From positions 20,150,001 to 20,214,000 of the forward strand of contig NC_071332.1 of the NCBI RefSeq assembly GCF_010183535.1: 64,000 nt of DNA, given 5' to 3'. The position numbers and the translations under genes were made by a program. The notes beneath the pieces were generated by a model. The model was not told where the DNA came from, did not search any database, and saw only the letters and a program-made list of their open reading frames with translations. Source of the stretch: Caenorhabditis remanei. Lineage: Eukaryota; Nematoda; Chromadorea; Rhabditida; Rhabditidae. Position 1 is the stretch's first letter, and each line of letters begins with the position of its first letter. Below are positions 43,213 to 53,794 of this stretch, one piece after another.

Positions 43213-44039
43213 CCATACTACAGATGTAATAATCTGTGAAGTCAATTTAATAAATTGTAAGTAGAAGATGTAAAAAGAAAAGACGGAGAACGGTTTCTAC
43301 CTTTTCAAGGTTGCATCACAGTCCCAGCATTCTTGAATTTTCTCTAAGAGTCAAGTGTCAATCACTACGATATCGATTGAATGATCAAGGCGACGAACTT
43401 TCATTCGAATTGGACACCTTGATGAAATCGGTCGGTAGACCCAAAAACTAAATTTTCGAGATAACGAGACTCGCACCTGTTCAAAAAGTTAATGTCATAT
43501 CAATCATTTTGCGAGAGAACGAGACGACACTTGTTTCATTTTCTTGTTGTTTTCTTTAACAATTGTTTTCTATTCTATTCAACCTAAAGTCTGATGTTGT
43601 CAGAAGAATAAGTTTTTAAAAAAAGTATTTCTTGTATTTGTGCTATCGGAATTAATTCTGATGAATCTGCAACTCATAATTTCCTTGACAATGTAAGCCA
43701 AGTACCTGATATTGTGGATCTCAAAAGGTTACCGATGACTTAATCACCAGAGACTTGCTGTCGACTAGTACCAGAATTAATCTTTTTGAATGTCGATATT
43801 TTTGTACATTCTTCATTCTAAATCATTCTTTGAGTCTCTTGTCAAAAAAAAGCAACAAAGGTTCTCATCTATCGACCATCTTTCCCCGTCGTCACCTCAT
43901 TCATCATTCTGGTGTAGCAGAAGAGAGAGAGAGGCTATGCAACCAAAAAAGGTGAGAGAGAGATAGCTATCTGTGGCATCGTCTACTCTGCCCAACACCC
44001 TTTGAAAGGTCTCTAAACAATTTTCGTTCGGAAGAAGAC
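43213..44039. promoter_or_regulatory. divergent promoter region with palindromic GATA site (43961-43972)
   Basis: Upstream of ZF-G. The last 180 bp (TCATCTATCGACCATCTTTC CCC, CATTCATCATT, GA tract, GGCTATGCAACC, AGATAGCTATCT, GTGGCATCG) is shared with the ZF-H promoter and the remnant at 41.2 kb. AGATAGCTATCT is a perfect palindrome of two overlapping GATA cores, 67 bp before the ATG. Confidence 0.6.
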
Positions 44040-46340
44040 ATGACTTTCGATGAGTGGAGTGATGAAGAGCCAAGCTACCCGGAGGAGTATTCTACCCGGA
44101 GGAGTATTCTGGAGAAAATTCCAACCAGTTATCAATACTGCCAGGATTTCCTCAATTGTGACTCACTATCAGGTGATGATGTGAGGCATGAGAGCACCTC
44201 AAAGTAAGTGTCTTTTGATTTTTAGAGAGAAAATTTCAGAATTTAAAAAAGTTCTTCAGAGTCTCTATGATAGACCAAGAAAATGAAGAAAGCTCTATTG
44301 AAAAATGGAGTTATCAAGAGCCAAGCTACCCGGAGCAATACTCCAATCCGAAAGAGTTTCCAAGTGATGATCAAACAATAATTGACAATGTAAATTACTG
44401 TATGGGCTCATTCGATCAAAATATGGCTGATGATATGGTACCTGAGAGTACTTCTGAGTGAGTTATTTTTATTCTTTTAAACAGAAAATACCAAAATTTA
44501 TGTTTAAGGCCAATAGACCTCCAAGAATATTCTGTTCTAGCTGTATCTCAGTGAGTATCTTAGACTCAGATTCTTTTTTAGAAAATCATTCCAATTTTTC
44601 AGAGACAATACCACTCCATTAGACAGTGTAGCCCTCTCAATACGACCTGTTCCTATCTATCCGCACCAATACTCGAAATATACCCAATATCCTAACCAAT
44701 ACTCGGATGCATCAGTCTTGAGGTCCGAAATTTCTTCAGAACCAAACCAAGAAACGAATATTGTGGAAGACTGCGTTTCAAGCGATCAGATAAAGTAAGA
44801 CACCTATCTTTTTTTAGCCTAAACTATAAGTGCCCGATTCTAGATGCTCCGTACCTGTATGCGACGGCATTATCCGTAAAACAAAGCATCTTCATCCATT
44901 AACCAGGGAAATTATTTGCAAGTGAGTATTTTTAAGAAAAAAATTTTAAAATATTTTTCAGGAACTGCTATACCCATTATCGAAAATATGGGCGCGATCG
45001 GGATGAATCATCAAGAAAACCCAAGGCTCCTCCCACAACTATATATGTATCTACAAAGGATCCTGGAATGTAAGTATTCAATTTTTTCTAAACGAGAACA
45101 AAAATTTACACGCTTCCCCTATTCAGCTGCTCAGTTTCCGTTTGCACCAAGGCTATCCGAAGTTTCAACCCGTTATACCATCCGATAACCCGTCTGAAAA
45201 TATGTCAGTCTTGTTTCAACTACTACAGAAAATTTGGGTTTGATAAGACTGAGGAGCAATTTTCTGAGCTGTAAGTTCATAAGTTTATAAAGAACTATGA
45301 AAACATCATAAAGGAATTATGTTCCAGATGTACAAACTGTAACTTGAATCCTGCTTCAAAATCTCATCAGATTACCGGTGCAATTGTTTGTCCGTAAGTT
45401 TTTTTTCCCTTCAAAACCGGCTTAAAGATCTTTCTGAAATACAGAGCATGCTATAAATATCGCCAGCGTACTGGATGTGATCGGACGAATTTTTCGAAGT
45501 CGGTGCCCCGGAAAAAGTCATCAGAGAAGATTGCAAACCAACCACCTGAGTTGTGCCCCATCTGCCAGATAAATAAAACCGGAGCATTTCATCCTAGTAC
45601 CCGTCAACGAGTATGCAGGACCTGTTATGGTTATTATCGAAAACATGGAAAAGATCGCGCCGATTTTTCAAGAAACAAGCCGTATGGGAAATGCAAATTA
45701 GTAGTTGTGGAACAACCCAAAAAACAAAAAAAAGTACCAGTTATGACAGAGCCCGCAGTGTGCTCCATTCCCGTCTGCAAAAAGTTCATCCCAGTCGGTC
45801 ATGGAATCAAACATCCGAGAACTCAGCTACTGATATGCCGGTCTTGTTTCTTCTTCTACAAAAAGTATGGAGTAGAGCGAACGATACAACAGGTTTTTGA
45901 TGAGTGAGTTCAAGTTTCAAAGTTTTTAAACTGAAAATTGAAAAAAAGATTTTCAGATGCACTAACTGTAAAATAAGTAGAAAAGATAGACCTCACCCAA
46001 AAACCGGAGAGCCGTTATGCAGAGCCTGCCATACGCATTACCGACGAACCGGGCACGATCGTGTGGATTTCACAAAAAGCAAAGCGTATAAGAGGATTCA
46101 TGGTGTACAAGTTTCAAAACATGTTCATTTCAAGTCACATATTAAGTAAGAAACTCAAATTTATAATATTTAAAAAAAATAATATTTTCATTCAGTTCTC
46201 CTGCTCCTCAACTTGTCTTTGATGTCTGTGCGGAGTCGATTCAGAAACGGAAGAACACATTGATAAAGAAAGAAAAACCACAAAGAAGAATGAGACAGAT
46301 TCAAGAAATAAGTGACGATGAACACATTGATTCCGACTAA
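44040..46340 (+). CDS. ZF-G: six-finger GATA-like zinc-finger protein
   Basis: Eleven exons (44040-44203, 44260-44457, 44509-44550, 44603-44794, 44844-44921, 44962-45069, 45127-45270, 45328-45393, 45445-45903, 45957-46145, 46196-46340) give 594 residues; all introns are phase 2. An acidic Tyr/Pro/Ser N-terminus contains repeated EEPSYPEEYS / QEPSYPEQYS / YPHQYSKY units. Six fingers follow: CSVPVC..CKNCYTHYRKYGRDR, CSVSVC..CQSCFNYYRKFGFDK, CTNC..CPACYKYRQRTGCDR, CPIC..CRTCYGYYRKHGKDR, CSIPVC..CRSCFFFYKKYGVER, CTNC..CRACHTHYRRTGHDR. The tail ends QEISDDEHIDSD. No defect was seen; this is the best-preserved member. DNA binding by analogy to GATA fingers. Confidence 0.82.
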
Positions 46341-46766
46341 ATATAAAATAAATTATAATTAAAACCGTGATTCAAAATGAAAACTTTGGCCTATATCGTG
46401 AATTTTCTGGTAGAGACAACAGTAGAATTATCTGGAAAACAGTTAGTTAACTGAAAGTATTTTCCGTCTGTGAATTTTTTTTATGGAGCTCTTTTTGGCA
46501 ATCCGGTATACAAATCAGATCTATCCGGACCAGGACTTTGAAAACTTCGTTCTCAGACCCGCAGCTCCTTCAGAATCAAGTCAATCGGTGAAAACATTGC
46601 AAAGTGATTGACAGCGAGGTAACCTTCTTTTGAATTGCAATCATTCTCTGAGTCTCGATAGAAAAGAGACTATCTCATCTTTCTCCTGTCAAAAAAAAGC
46701 GACAAAAGTTCTTCTCTATCGACAATCTTTCCCCCGTCGTTTTCTTATTCATCATTATGGTGTAGC

Positions 46767-46816
<50 letters not shown>

Positions 46817-46899
46817 CTATGCAACTAACAAGGTGAGAAAGAGATAGCTATCTGTGGGGCATCGCCTACACCTTTTAAACGGTCTCTGTGGTAGAAGAA
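46341..46899. promoter_or_regulatory. ZF-H promoter with (GA)n tract and palindromic GATA site (46842-46853)
   Basis: AATAAA of ZF-G at about 46347, a stretch resembling the decayed ZF-F exon 1 (46440-46510), a pure GA microsatellite (about 46770-46815), then GGCTATGCAAC, AGATAGCTATCT and GTGGGGCATCG, 47 bp before the ZF-H ATG. Confidence 0.6.
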
Positions 46900-49800
46900 A
46901 TGACTTTCGATGAGTGGAGTGATGAAGAGCTACCCTTCCTCAGAATACAAAAGTTCGGCGCACCAGACAAGATTTCAATTTTTTCAAATAAAATCAACAT
47001 TCTGACTCAAAAATTGCACATTTTTAGAGAAAATCGATAAAGCAGACAAAATCAATTTTCAGATACCAAGAATCCTCTCTAGATCCCATGTCCACAAAGA
47101 GGAATAGTGAAATGTAAGTATCTTTTTTTGTTAAAAATATCAATTCCGTATTCAGATGCTCTGTTCCATTCTGCACAGCTGATCTATCTCGATACCAATG
47201 CGAATATTATCATTCGAAAACGAAGCTAAAAGTTTGTCTGTGAGTAATAACTAGTTACTAATACATCTTTCTTCCTTTATGATTTCAGCCCATGCTCCCG
47301 GTTTTACTGGAAATACAAACGTGATCGTAGTGAAGCACAAATGTCTGATAAGTGTAGCAGGTGCAAAGTCAGAAACAAAAATTACAATTGCTCGGTAACG
47401 CAGCAGCCATTGTGTAGGTAAGCTGATTTTTTGTTTTTTTGTGGAGTTGTTTTTCTGGAAATGAGTAGAAATAAGCTTTGCGTCTTACAGAACATGTTAT
47501 GATTCTCAACGAAATGCTACCGAAAAAACACAACCGAAAATAGTTCCTTTCTCGATACGGTGAGTGATTTTCTACAGAATACAAATGTTCGGCGCGTTGA
47601 GGCGCGCCAGCGTTATAATGATGCCAAAGGCGCACCAAACAAAAGCAGGTGTCAATTGTTTTCAAACAAAATCAACATTCTGTCTCAAAAATTGCACATT
47701 TTTGAAGAAAATCAATAAAACAGACAAAATCAATTTTCAGATCCCAAGAATCCACTCTAGACCTTATGTACACAAAGAGCAATAGTGAAATGTAAGTAAA
47801 TTTTTTTCTTAAAACATCAATTCTGTATTCAGATGTTCGGTTCCATTTTGCACAGTTGATCTTTCTCAATATCAATGCAATTTCTATCATCCGAAAACGA
47901 TGCTAAAAGTTTGTCGGTGAGTGATGCCTAGTTACTAATACCTTTTTCTTAAATTCTGATTTCAGCCCGTGTTCCCTGTTTTTCAATAAACACACACGTG
48001 ATCGTACTGAAGCACAACTTTCCGATACGTGCAGCAAGTGCAAAGTCAAAACGAAAAGGCAGTATTGTTCGATAACGCAGCTGCCATTGTGTAAGTAAGT
48101 GGATTTTTTTTGTTGTTTTTTTTGTGGAATTTTTTTCTGGAAATGAGTAGAAATAATATTTGCGTCTTACAGAAGTTGCTATGATTCTCAACGAAGTGCA
48201 ATCAAAAAGGCACAACCAAAAACAGTACCTTTCTGGAAACGGTCTATGACCGTTTCCAGACAACATTTTGAACCAGACACCAATCCACCTGTTTTAATCG
48301 ACGAGCCATCGAAAAATCATGAAAAACTCGGATCGGGGTGAGAGAGTTTGCTCAGCATTCAAAAATTCGGCAGTTTTAATGACGCCGAAGGTGCCCCAGA
48401 CAAACTCGGAAAATTAAAATAGTTATAATAGTGTAAGAATTCTTATTTTTGCTCCTGGAATAGTAGTTTCCAAGATTGAGCGCCGAAGGCGCGCCAGACA
48501 CAATCAGAGCTGGTAATTAGCAATTAGCAGATTTTAACGACAAAATCGCGCAGAAAAATGCAATTTTTGTTTCAGAAAACGGACAATTTCAGTAAAAATT
48601 ATATTTTTTAATGCGCCCAAGGCGCGCCAGACAATGCGTGTCTTTTTTCAGTTTTGAGCTGTAAAAGTTAGTTTTCGTCCGGTCGAGCTGGAACAAAGGT
48701 AAATTTCAACTGTCAATGCCCGGATAATTGGCGCCAAAATGCAAAATTCAAATTTTTTCCGAATTAATTGACAAATTCACTTTCAGATCCCAGGAATCCT
48801 CTCTAGACCCCATGAACCCCTTTCTCACAGATGTCTCCAGAATATTTCCGACTATTGACTCAATTGAAAACGCTTTTGATCATTCAGATTTCACTGATCA
48901 CAGCTTCAGCTCTCCTGATGGCAATGGTGCTTCAGACCTTGTCATGGAGGATGAAACTAAAACTCCTGAAGATGCTTTTGATCATTCAGACTTCTATGTT
49001 CATAGCTCTCATGATCATGTTAGTGGTAGTAATAAGAATCGGTATACTGCAATTGGGAATCAGGAAGAGAATTATGATATTATTGCAACTGATGTCTCTA
49101 ATTGTTTTACGAATGCGAATCTTCTTCCTGAAATCGAAATCTCGGATCACCGGTTGAAGAGCAATAGTGAAATGTAAGCATACCCCCCCCCCCTTTCTTA
49201 AAAATATAAATTCTGTATTCAGATGTTCTGTTCCATTCTGCACAGTTGATCTTTCTCAATATCAACGCAAATTCTATCATCCGGAAACGGAGGTAAGAGT
49301 TTGTCGGTGAGTGAACCCTAGTTACTAACACCTCTTTCTTCCATACTTGCAAACCGGGCCGAAACGGGCCGACACGGGCTGGCGCATAACTCGCTTAAAA
49401 CGCAATATTATGAGCTGAAAAATACCCCAAAATGTAGATCGCGGCGAGTTCTATTTCCGTGACCCACTACGGGCCGGATGGCAATTCGTTAATGTGCCGC
49501 GGGCCGGGCAAGAAAGGCTTTTTTGGTCATTTTCGGGTTTTTTGGCATTTTTTCCCGGCCCGCGGCACATTAACGAATTGCTATCCGGCCCGTAGTGGGT
49601 CACGGACATAGAACTCGTCGAGATCTACATTTTGGGGTATTTTTCAGCTCATAATATTGCGTTTTAAGCGAGTTATGCGCCAGCCCGTGTCGGCCCGGTT
49701 TGCAAGTATACTTTCTTCATTTCTGATTTCAGCCCGTGCTGCCGGTTTTTCAATAAACACAAACGTGATCGTACTGAAGCACAAATGTCTGATAAGTGTA

Positions 49801-50551
49801 GCAAGTGCAAAATCAAAAAGAAAACGATTCATTGTTCGATAACGCAGCAGCCATTGTGTAAGTAAGTGAATTTTTTTTGTTTTTTGTGGAATTTTTTCTG
49901 GAAATGAGCAGAAACAAGTTTTGCGTCTTACAGAACATGTTATGATTCTCAACGGTATGCGATCAAAAAGGCACAATCTAAAATAGTTCCTTTCGGGAAA
50001 CCATCAATGACCGTTTCCAGACAAAATTTTAAACCAGACACCAATATACCTGTTTTAATCGACGAGCCATCAAAAAATCATGAAAAAATCGGATCAGGGT
50101 GAGTGAGTTTCCTCGCCATACAAAAATTCGGCGCGTGGAAGGCGCGCCAGACGCGAAAAAGACGCCGAAGGTGTGCCACCCAAGCTCGGAGAATAAAAAT
50201 AGTTATGAAAAAAACTGAAAAAATGTTTTCCAAGATAGGAATGTGTGTGTGTCAAATGAGAGAATTAGCGGTTTTTAAGTAATTTTTACTGGAAATTTTA
50301 GTTTTTAGAGCAGAAAAATGCGGGAAAAAGCAGATTTCAGTTTTTTTTTCAAATAACATCAACATTCTGACTCAAAAATTGCTCATTTTTAGAGAAAATT
50401 CATTTTCAGATCCCGTTTTGCTGCTCCTCAACTTGTCTCCGATGTCTGTGAGGCGCCGATTCAAAGACCAAGGAATACTTTATTTAAGAAAGAAAAACCA
50501 ATAAGAAGAATGAGACAGATTCACGACGATGAAGACATTGATTCCGACTAA
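46900..50551 (+). CDS. ZF-H: finger protein made of three two-finger repeat units
   Basis: Exons 46900-46952, 47063-47113, 47156-47239, 47289-47417, 47491-47559, 47741-47791, 47833-47916, 47966-48094, 48173-48337, 48787-49173, 49223-49306, 49733-49861, 49934-50098 and 50410-50551; all phase 2, 573 residues. Each unit has SQESxLDPM, CSVPFCT(A/V)DLSxYQ..YHxxT..VC, PC..F..KxxRDRxEAQxSD, C(S)xCK ... CxxCYDSQR. Unit 3 also has a long acidic exon with HSDFTDHSFSSPDG and HSDFYVHSS. The start MTFDEWSDEE matches ZF-G, but its first donor (AA|GTTCGG) is weak and appears to follow a loss of the usual intron start. The last exon matches ZF-G. Confidence 0.75.
48342..48786. repeat. GC-rich CGCGCCAGAC motif cluster in a ZF-H intron
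   Basis: Several copies of GCGCCGAAGGCGCGCCAGAC and related forms, also in the ZF-H introns at 47580 and 50120 and the ZF-J introns at 54540-54910. Same theme as the srz and nuclear-receptor introns. Confidence 0.6.
49346..49706. mobile_element. hairpin MITE in a ZF-H intron
   Basis: Starts CTTGCAAACCGGGCCGAAAC and ends with the reverse complement (CGGCCCGGTTTGCAAG), flanked by TA on both sides. Arms of about 160 bp, loop of about 40 bp; 361 bp in total, GC-rich compared with its surroundings. Non-autonomous, probably Tc1/mariner-mobilised. Confidence 0.85.
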
Positions 50552-52191
50552 ATATACAATAAAGTATAATGAAAACTGTGATTTAAAATGAAAACTTTGA
50601 CCAAAAAAAACTTTTTCAGAGCATTTTGGTGCTTTCTAGTGTATTTTGGAGCATTTGGAACACTCTAAACCATCAAAAAAGCCTCAAAATGCACAAAATT
50701 ATACTAGGTTACAATAGAAAACAGAATGACGCATGAGAAACGAAAAAATGAAACGGATCCTCACTTCAAAAATGAAGTTTTACTATTGATCTGTACGATC
50801 CGTATAATTGTTGTCACATTTTCAAATTAAAACGACCAAAGTTGTAATGGCCATACTGTAGCCACTGCTTTGACACATTCTCAAATTTTTTTCAATAAGG
50901 TCACTCATGTCACTGTGAATGATCGACGAGATGAGAGACGAACTTTCATTCAAATTTAAACTGGACACCTACATGTCGATTACTCTGAAAAATAGAAGTG
51001 AAAAAATTGAAGAGATCAAGATTGATTCCTCCAAAAACTAAATTTTCGAGATATAACCTTGACAAGATCAGTGAAACGAGACTCGCACCTATTCGAAAAA
51101 TCGGTAGGGTCACATTAATCATTCTGCAAGAGAACGAGAGGACACATGTTTCATTTGTCGCGTTTCTCAGAAGAATAACATTTTTGAAACATCTTTTGCA
51201 CTTGATACTATATTTTTAGTGATCGGGTGCCTATAGCTTCGGGATGAATCTTGATGACTCTATAACTCCAGAGAGTATGAGCCAAGTACCTGAGACTTTT
51301 GCACCAGGGACTTATAACTATACCGTAGATCCTTATGAGTACCTGCCGCAAACTGATAGCTCATAGGAATTCATTTTTAAAAAGTTAGAAAAGTATTTTT
51401 TTAGATCTGCGAGCCTTCTCTATCATTGCTACTGTCTGTTTTACTAGAGCGTGTACGATGTTTTTTTTTACAAAAACGCATTCTTAGGTGGATCCCTGAT
51501 TGTCCCAAAAAGTAAACTACATATAAACCATACAGAACAAAGGTAGAGCTTTATTTTTGTAGTTGACAACTTTTTTGTACGGACACTTCCTAGCAAGTTA
51601 CATATCGACCAATTTTTCAAATTTGTGTCTATACACGGTCTTATGGATTATTTCACAACTTTAACTTTATGTTCGTTGTGTAGATCAAACCTAGGGCTAC
51701 ATTTTTGTAGTTGGCAACTTTTTGCTGGGAAACCTCCATGGAGAGATACAGCCTATCAAACAAAGGTTACTGCTAACAATGGTGGAGGCGACACTTTAAC
51801 GGATCATAACTCTCTAGGGAGTATCCGTACAAAAAAGTTGTCAACTAGAAAAATGAAGCTCTACCTTTGTTCTGTATGGTTCATACACAATTTACTTTGT
51901 GGGACTCTCACAGCTGGTCATTTTCAACTGAAACTTGCCAAATTTTATATCTTACTGTATGGTACTGTATCTGTCTACCACGTTGGTATCCCTGATTGAT
52001 GGAGGACCTGAGATCCGCAACTGGCCCAAAAATAAGATCTGTCCCTCCCTTTTTATCGTCAATACCATCGCTCCTCCTCTAGGTAACCTTCACTATTTGC
52101 CCCTTTTTCTTCCATTTTTATTCTCGATCGTTGTTTCCATTCACTTTACTTTTTAGTTCAAGTTTTTTGGAGATTGCAAAAGTTGAAAAAA
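50552..52191. other. spacer between ZF-H and ZF-I
   Basis: AATAAA of ZF-H near 50560, a region resembling the ZF-G upstream sequence (AACGAGACTCGCACCT), a short ORF at 51244-51366, and from 51530 to 51990 copies of the CTACATTTTTGTAGTTGACAAC repeat. ORFs through that repeat (such as 51625-51999) are not considered genes. Confidence 0.5.
51244..51366 (+). pseudogene. orphan first-exon-like ORF
   Basis: Starts MNLDDSITPESMSQVPETFA, 40 residues, ending in TAG with no donor before it. Similar text (SQVPD) can be read near 43700. Possibly a decayed start of a finger gene, separated from ZF-I by repeats. Confidence 0.25.
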
Positions 52192-52881
52192 ATGCTCAAT
52201 TCAACTCCACCAACCTGCACAATCATTTATTCTGATAAAGGTGTAACAGATCGGTAAGAACTTTTTTTCTGAAAAAAAGCTAAAAATTATTTGAAGATTG
52301 TTGTTTTCAGAGCTTGTCAAACATCTTCAACCAGTTATCAGAACAAAACCAAAGCCAAAAATAGTACACAGGAACGTGTGCCGTAAGAACTTATTCATTA
52401 AAAAGTTGTTTTAATCCTAACATTTATTAAGATGCTCGACCAAGTTCTGCACCAACATTATTCGACCACATAATTCACCTAGCCATCCAAAGACTAGGCT
52501 GAAAATATGCCAGTGAGTTCTCGGGTACCTTCGTATTATAATTTATCCAATTTTTTCAGAGCATGTCTTTATTTCTACAGAAAAAATGGGTGTGACAGAG
52601 TTTTAGACCAATTTCCGGATAGGTTAGTTAAACTGACCAATTAACAACTTTTTTATAATTGGCAGGTGTTCAAACTGCAAGAGAGCCTGCACTGAAAGAA
52701 CTCGCAAGTTATCACATCCAAAAACTGGTAGATTTGTATGCAGGTGAGTTTTATTTTTATAGAGAATGAATGTAGAGTGTACTTCAGGTCCTGTTGTGAA
52801 TATTACCGTCGATATGGTCAAGATCGAACAAAGTTCATACCGACTAGGAACAATCCTATGGAGATAAACATGTTGGTTTAA
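52192..52881 (+). CDS. ZF-I: two-finger GATA-like protein
   Basis: Exons 52192-52253, 52311-52382, 52432-52512, 52560-52622, 52666-52743 and 52788-52881 join in phase 2 throughout to 149 residues. A short Ser/Thr-rich start is followed by finger 1 (CSTKFC ... HPKTRLKICQACLYFYRKN then GCDR) and finger 2 (CSNCKRAC ... HPKTGRFVCRSCCEYYRRYG then QDR). No acidic tail. The smallest intact member; the first exons may be incomplete. Same strand as ZF-G and ZF-H. Confidence 0.72.
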
Positions 52882-53794
52882 CTATAAGACATCCATAAAT
52901 ATGGCATCGGGGGAAAAAATAATAAGGTGTCATACCCAGATACTATCTATGGTATAATGAGATGGCGGTCTTCCATTATTCATAACTTATCTGATTTGCT
53001 GTAGACAGGTAGTAACTCTCCTTTAGTAGAGATGACATCAGTTTTAAAATAATGGTAGAATAAAGAGGGGATTTGGTTTTGAGTGGAGGCCAGGGAAATA
53101 ACTTTGCTATAATTTTTACTAGTTGAACACTTATACGTACCAAAATACGGCATGGCAAAGGAAAAAAAGGATTTTTAATTCAGAAAACACAAAATATAGT
53201 TTAAATAAGTTTAGAACGATGTTTTTCAAATCGCGCCCATGGTGCCCCAAACAATGTTATTTTTCCTGGCAAGTGAAAATAAGCAGGTTCTAGCTTATTT
53301 TCACTGTGGTTTTCAAATTACAAGCCAAAAATATTGGTTATTGCTAGCTAAATCAGAAATATGCCGTTTTTTATCCAGAAAGCACAAAATTTGAGTCTAA
53401 AACAATGTTTTTCAAAGCGCGTCCTATGCGCGCCAAACAATTGTTTTTACTAAATAAAATCAACCAGTCGGTTTACGTCGCCTAACGGCGACTGAACCTC
53501 CTTCTCAACACCACCCTTCTAAGTGTTAAAGCGCCTGCGGCGCTTCTCACATGGTTCAAACAATCGGGGTCTCAGAATTCTCTTTTTCTTCTGGTCCTTT
53601 AACTGATCTTCAGCTGTTAGTAGTCTTTATTAGGTGAGCAACCCGTTCCAGAGAGAACAATTAAAACACCCCTATTTTTCTGATAAGATTTCGACAAATT
53701 ACTTCAGAAGAACAGGAACTTAACTCTTGTCGAATTTGGCGCCAAAATACTAAATTCAAATTGTTTTCGACTTATTCAAAAAATTTACTTTCAG
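52882..53794. other. intron-derived spacer upstream of ZF-J
   Basis: Contains GCGCGCCAAACAATG-type motifs and TTGGCGCCAAAAT directly before the first ZF-J exon, as in the ZF-H intron at 48730. This suggests that ZF-J was created by a duplication that started inside an intron, so it has no first exon of its own. Confidence 0.45.

Noticed and set aside
51625..51999. 124-codon ORF upstream of ZF-I
   Set aside because: Spans copies of the GTAGTTGACAAC repeat in both orientations; no family motif.
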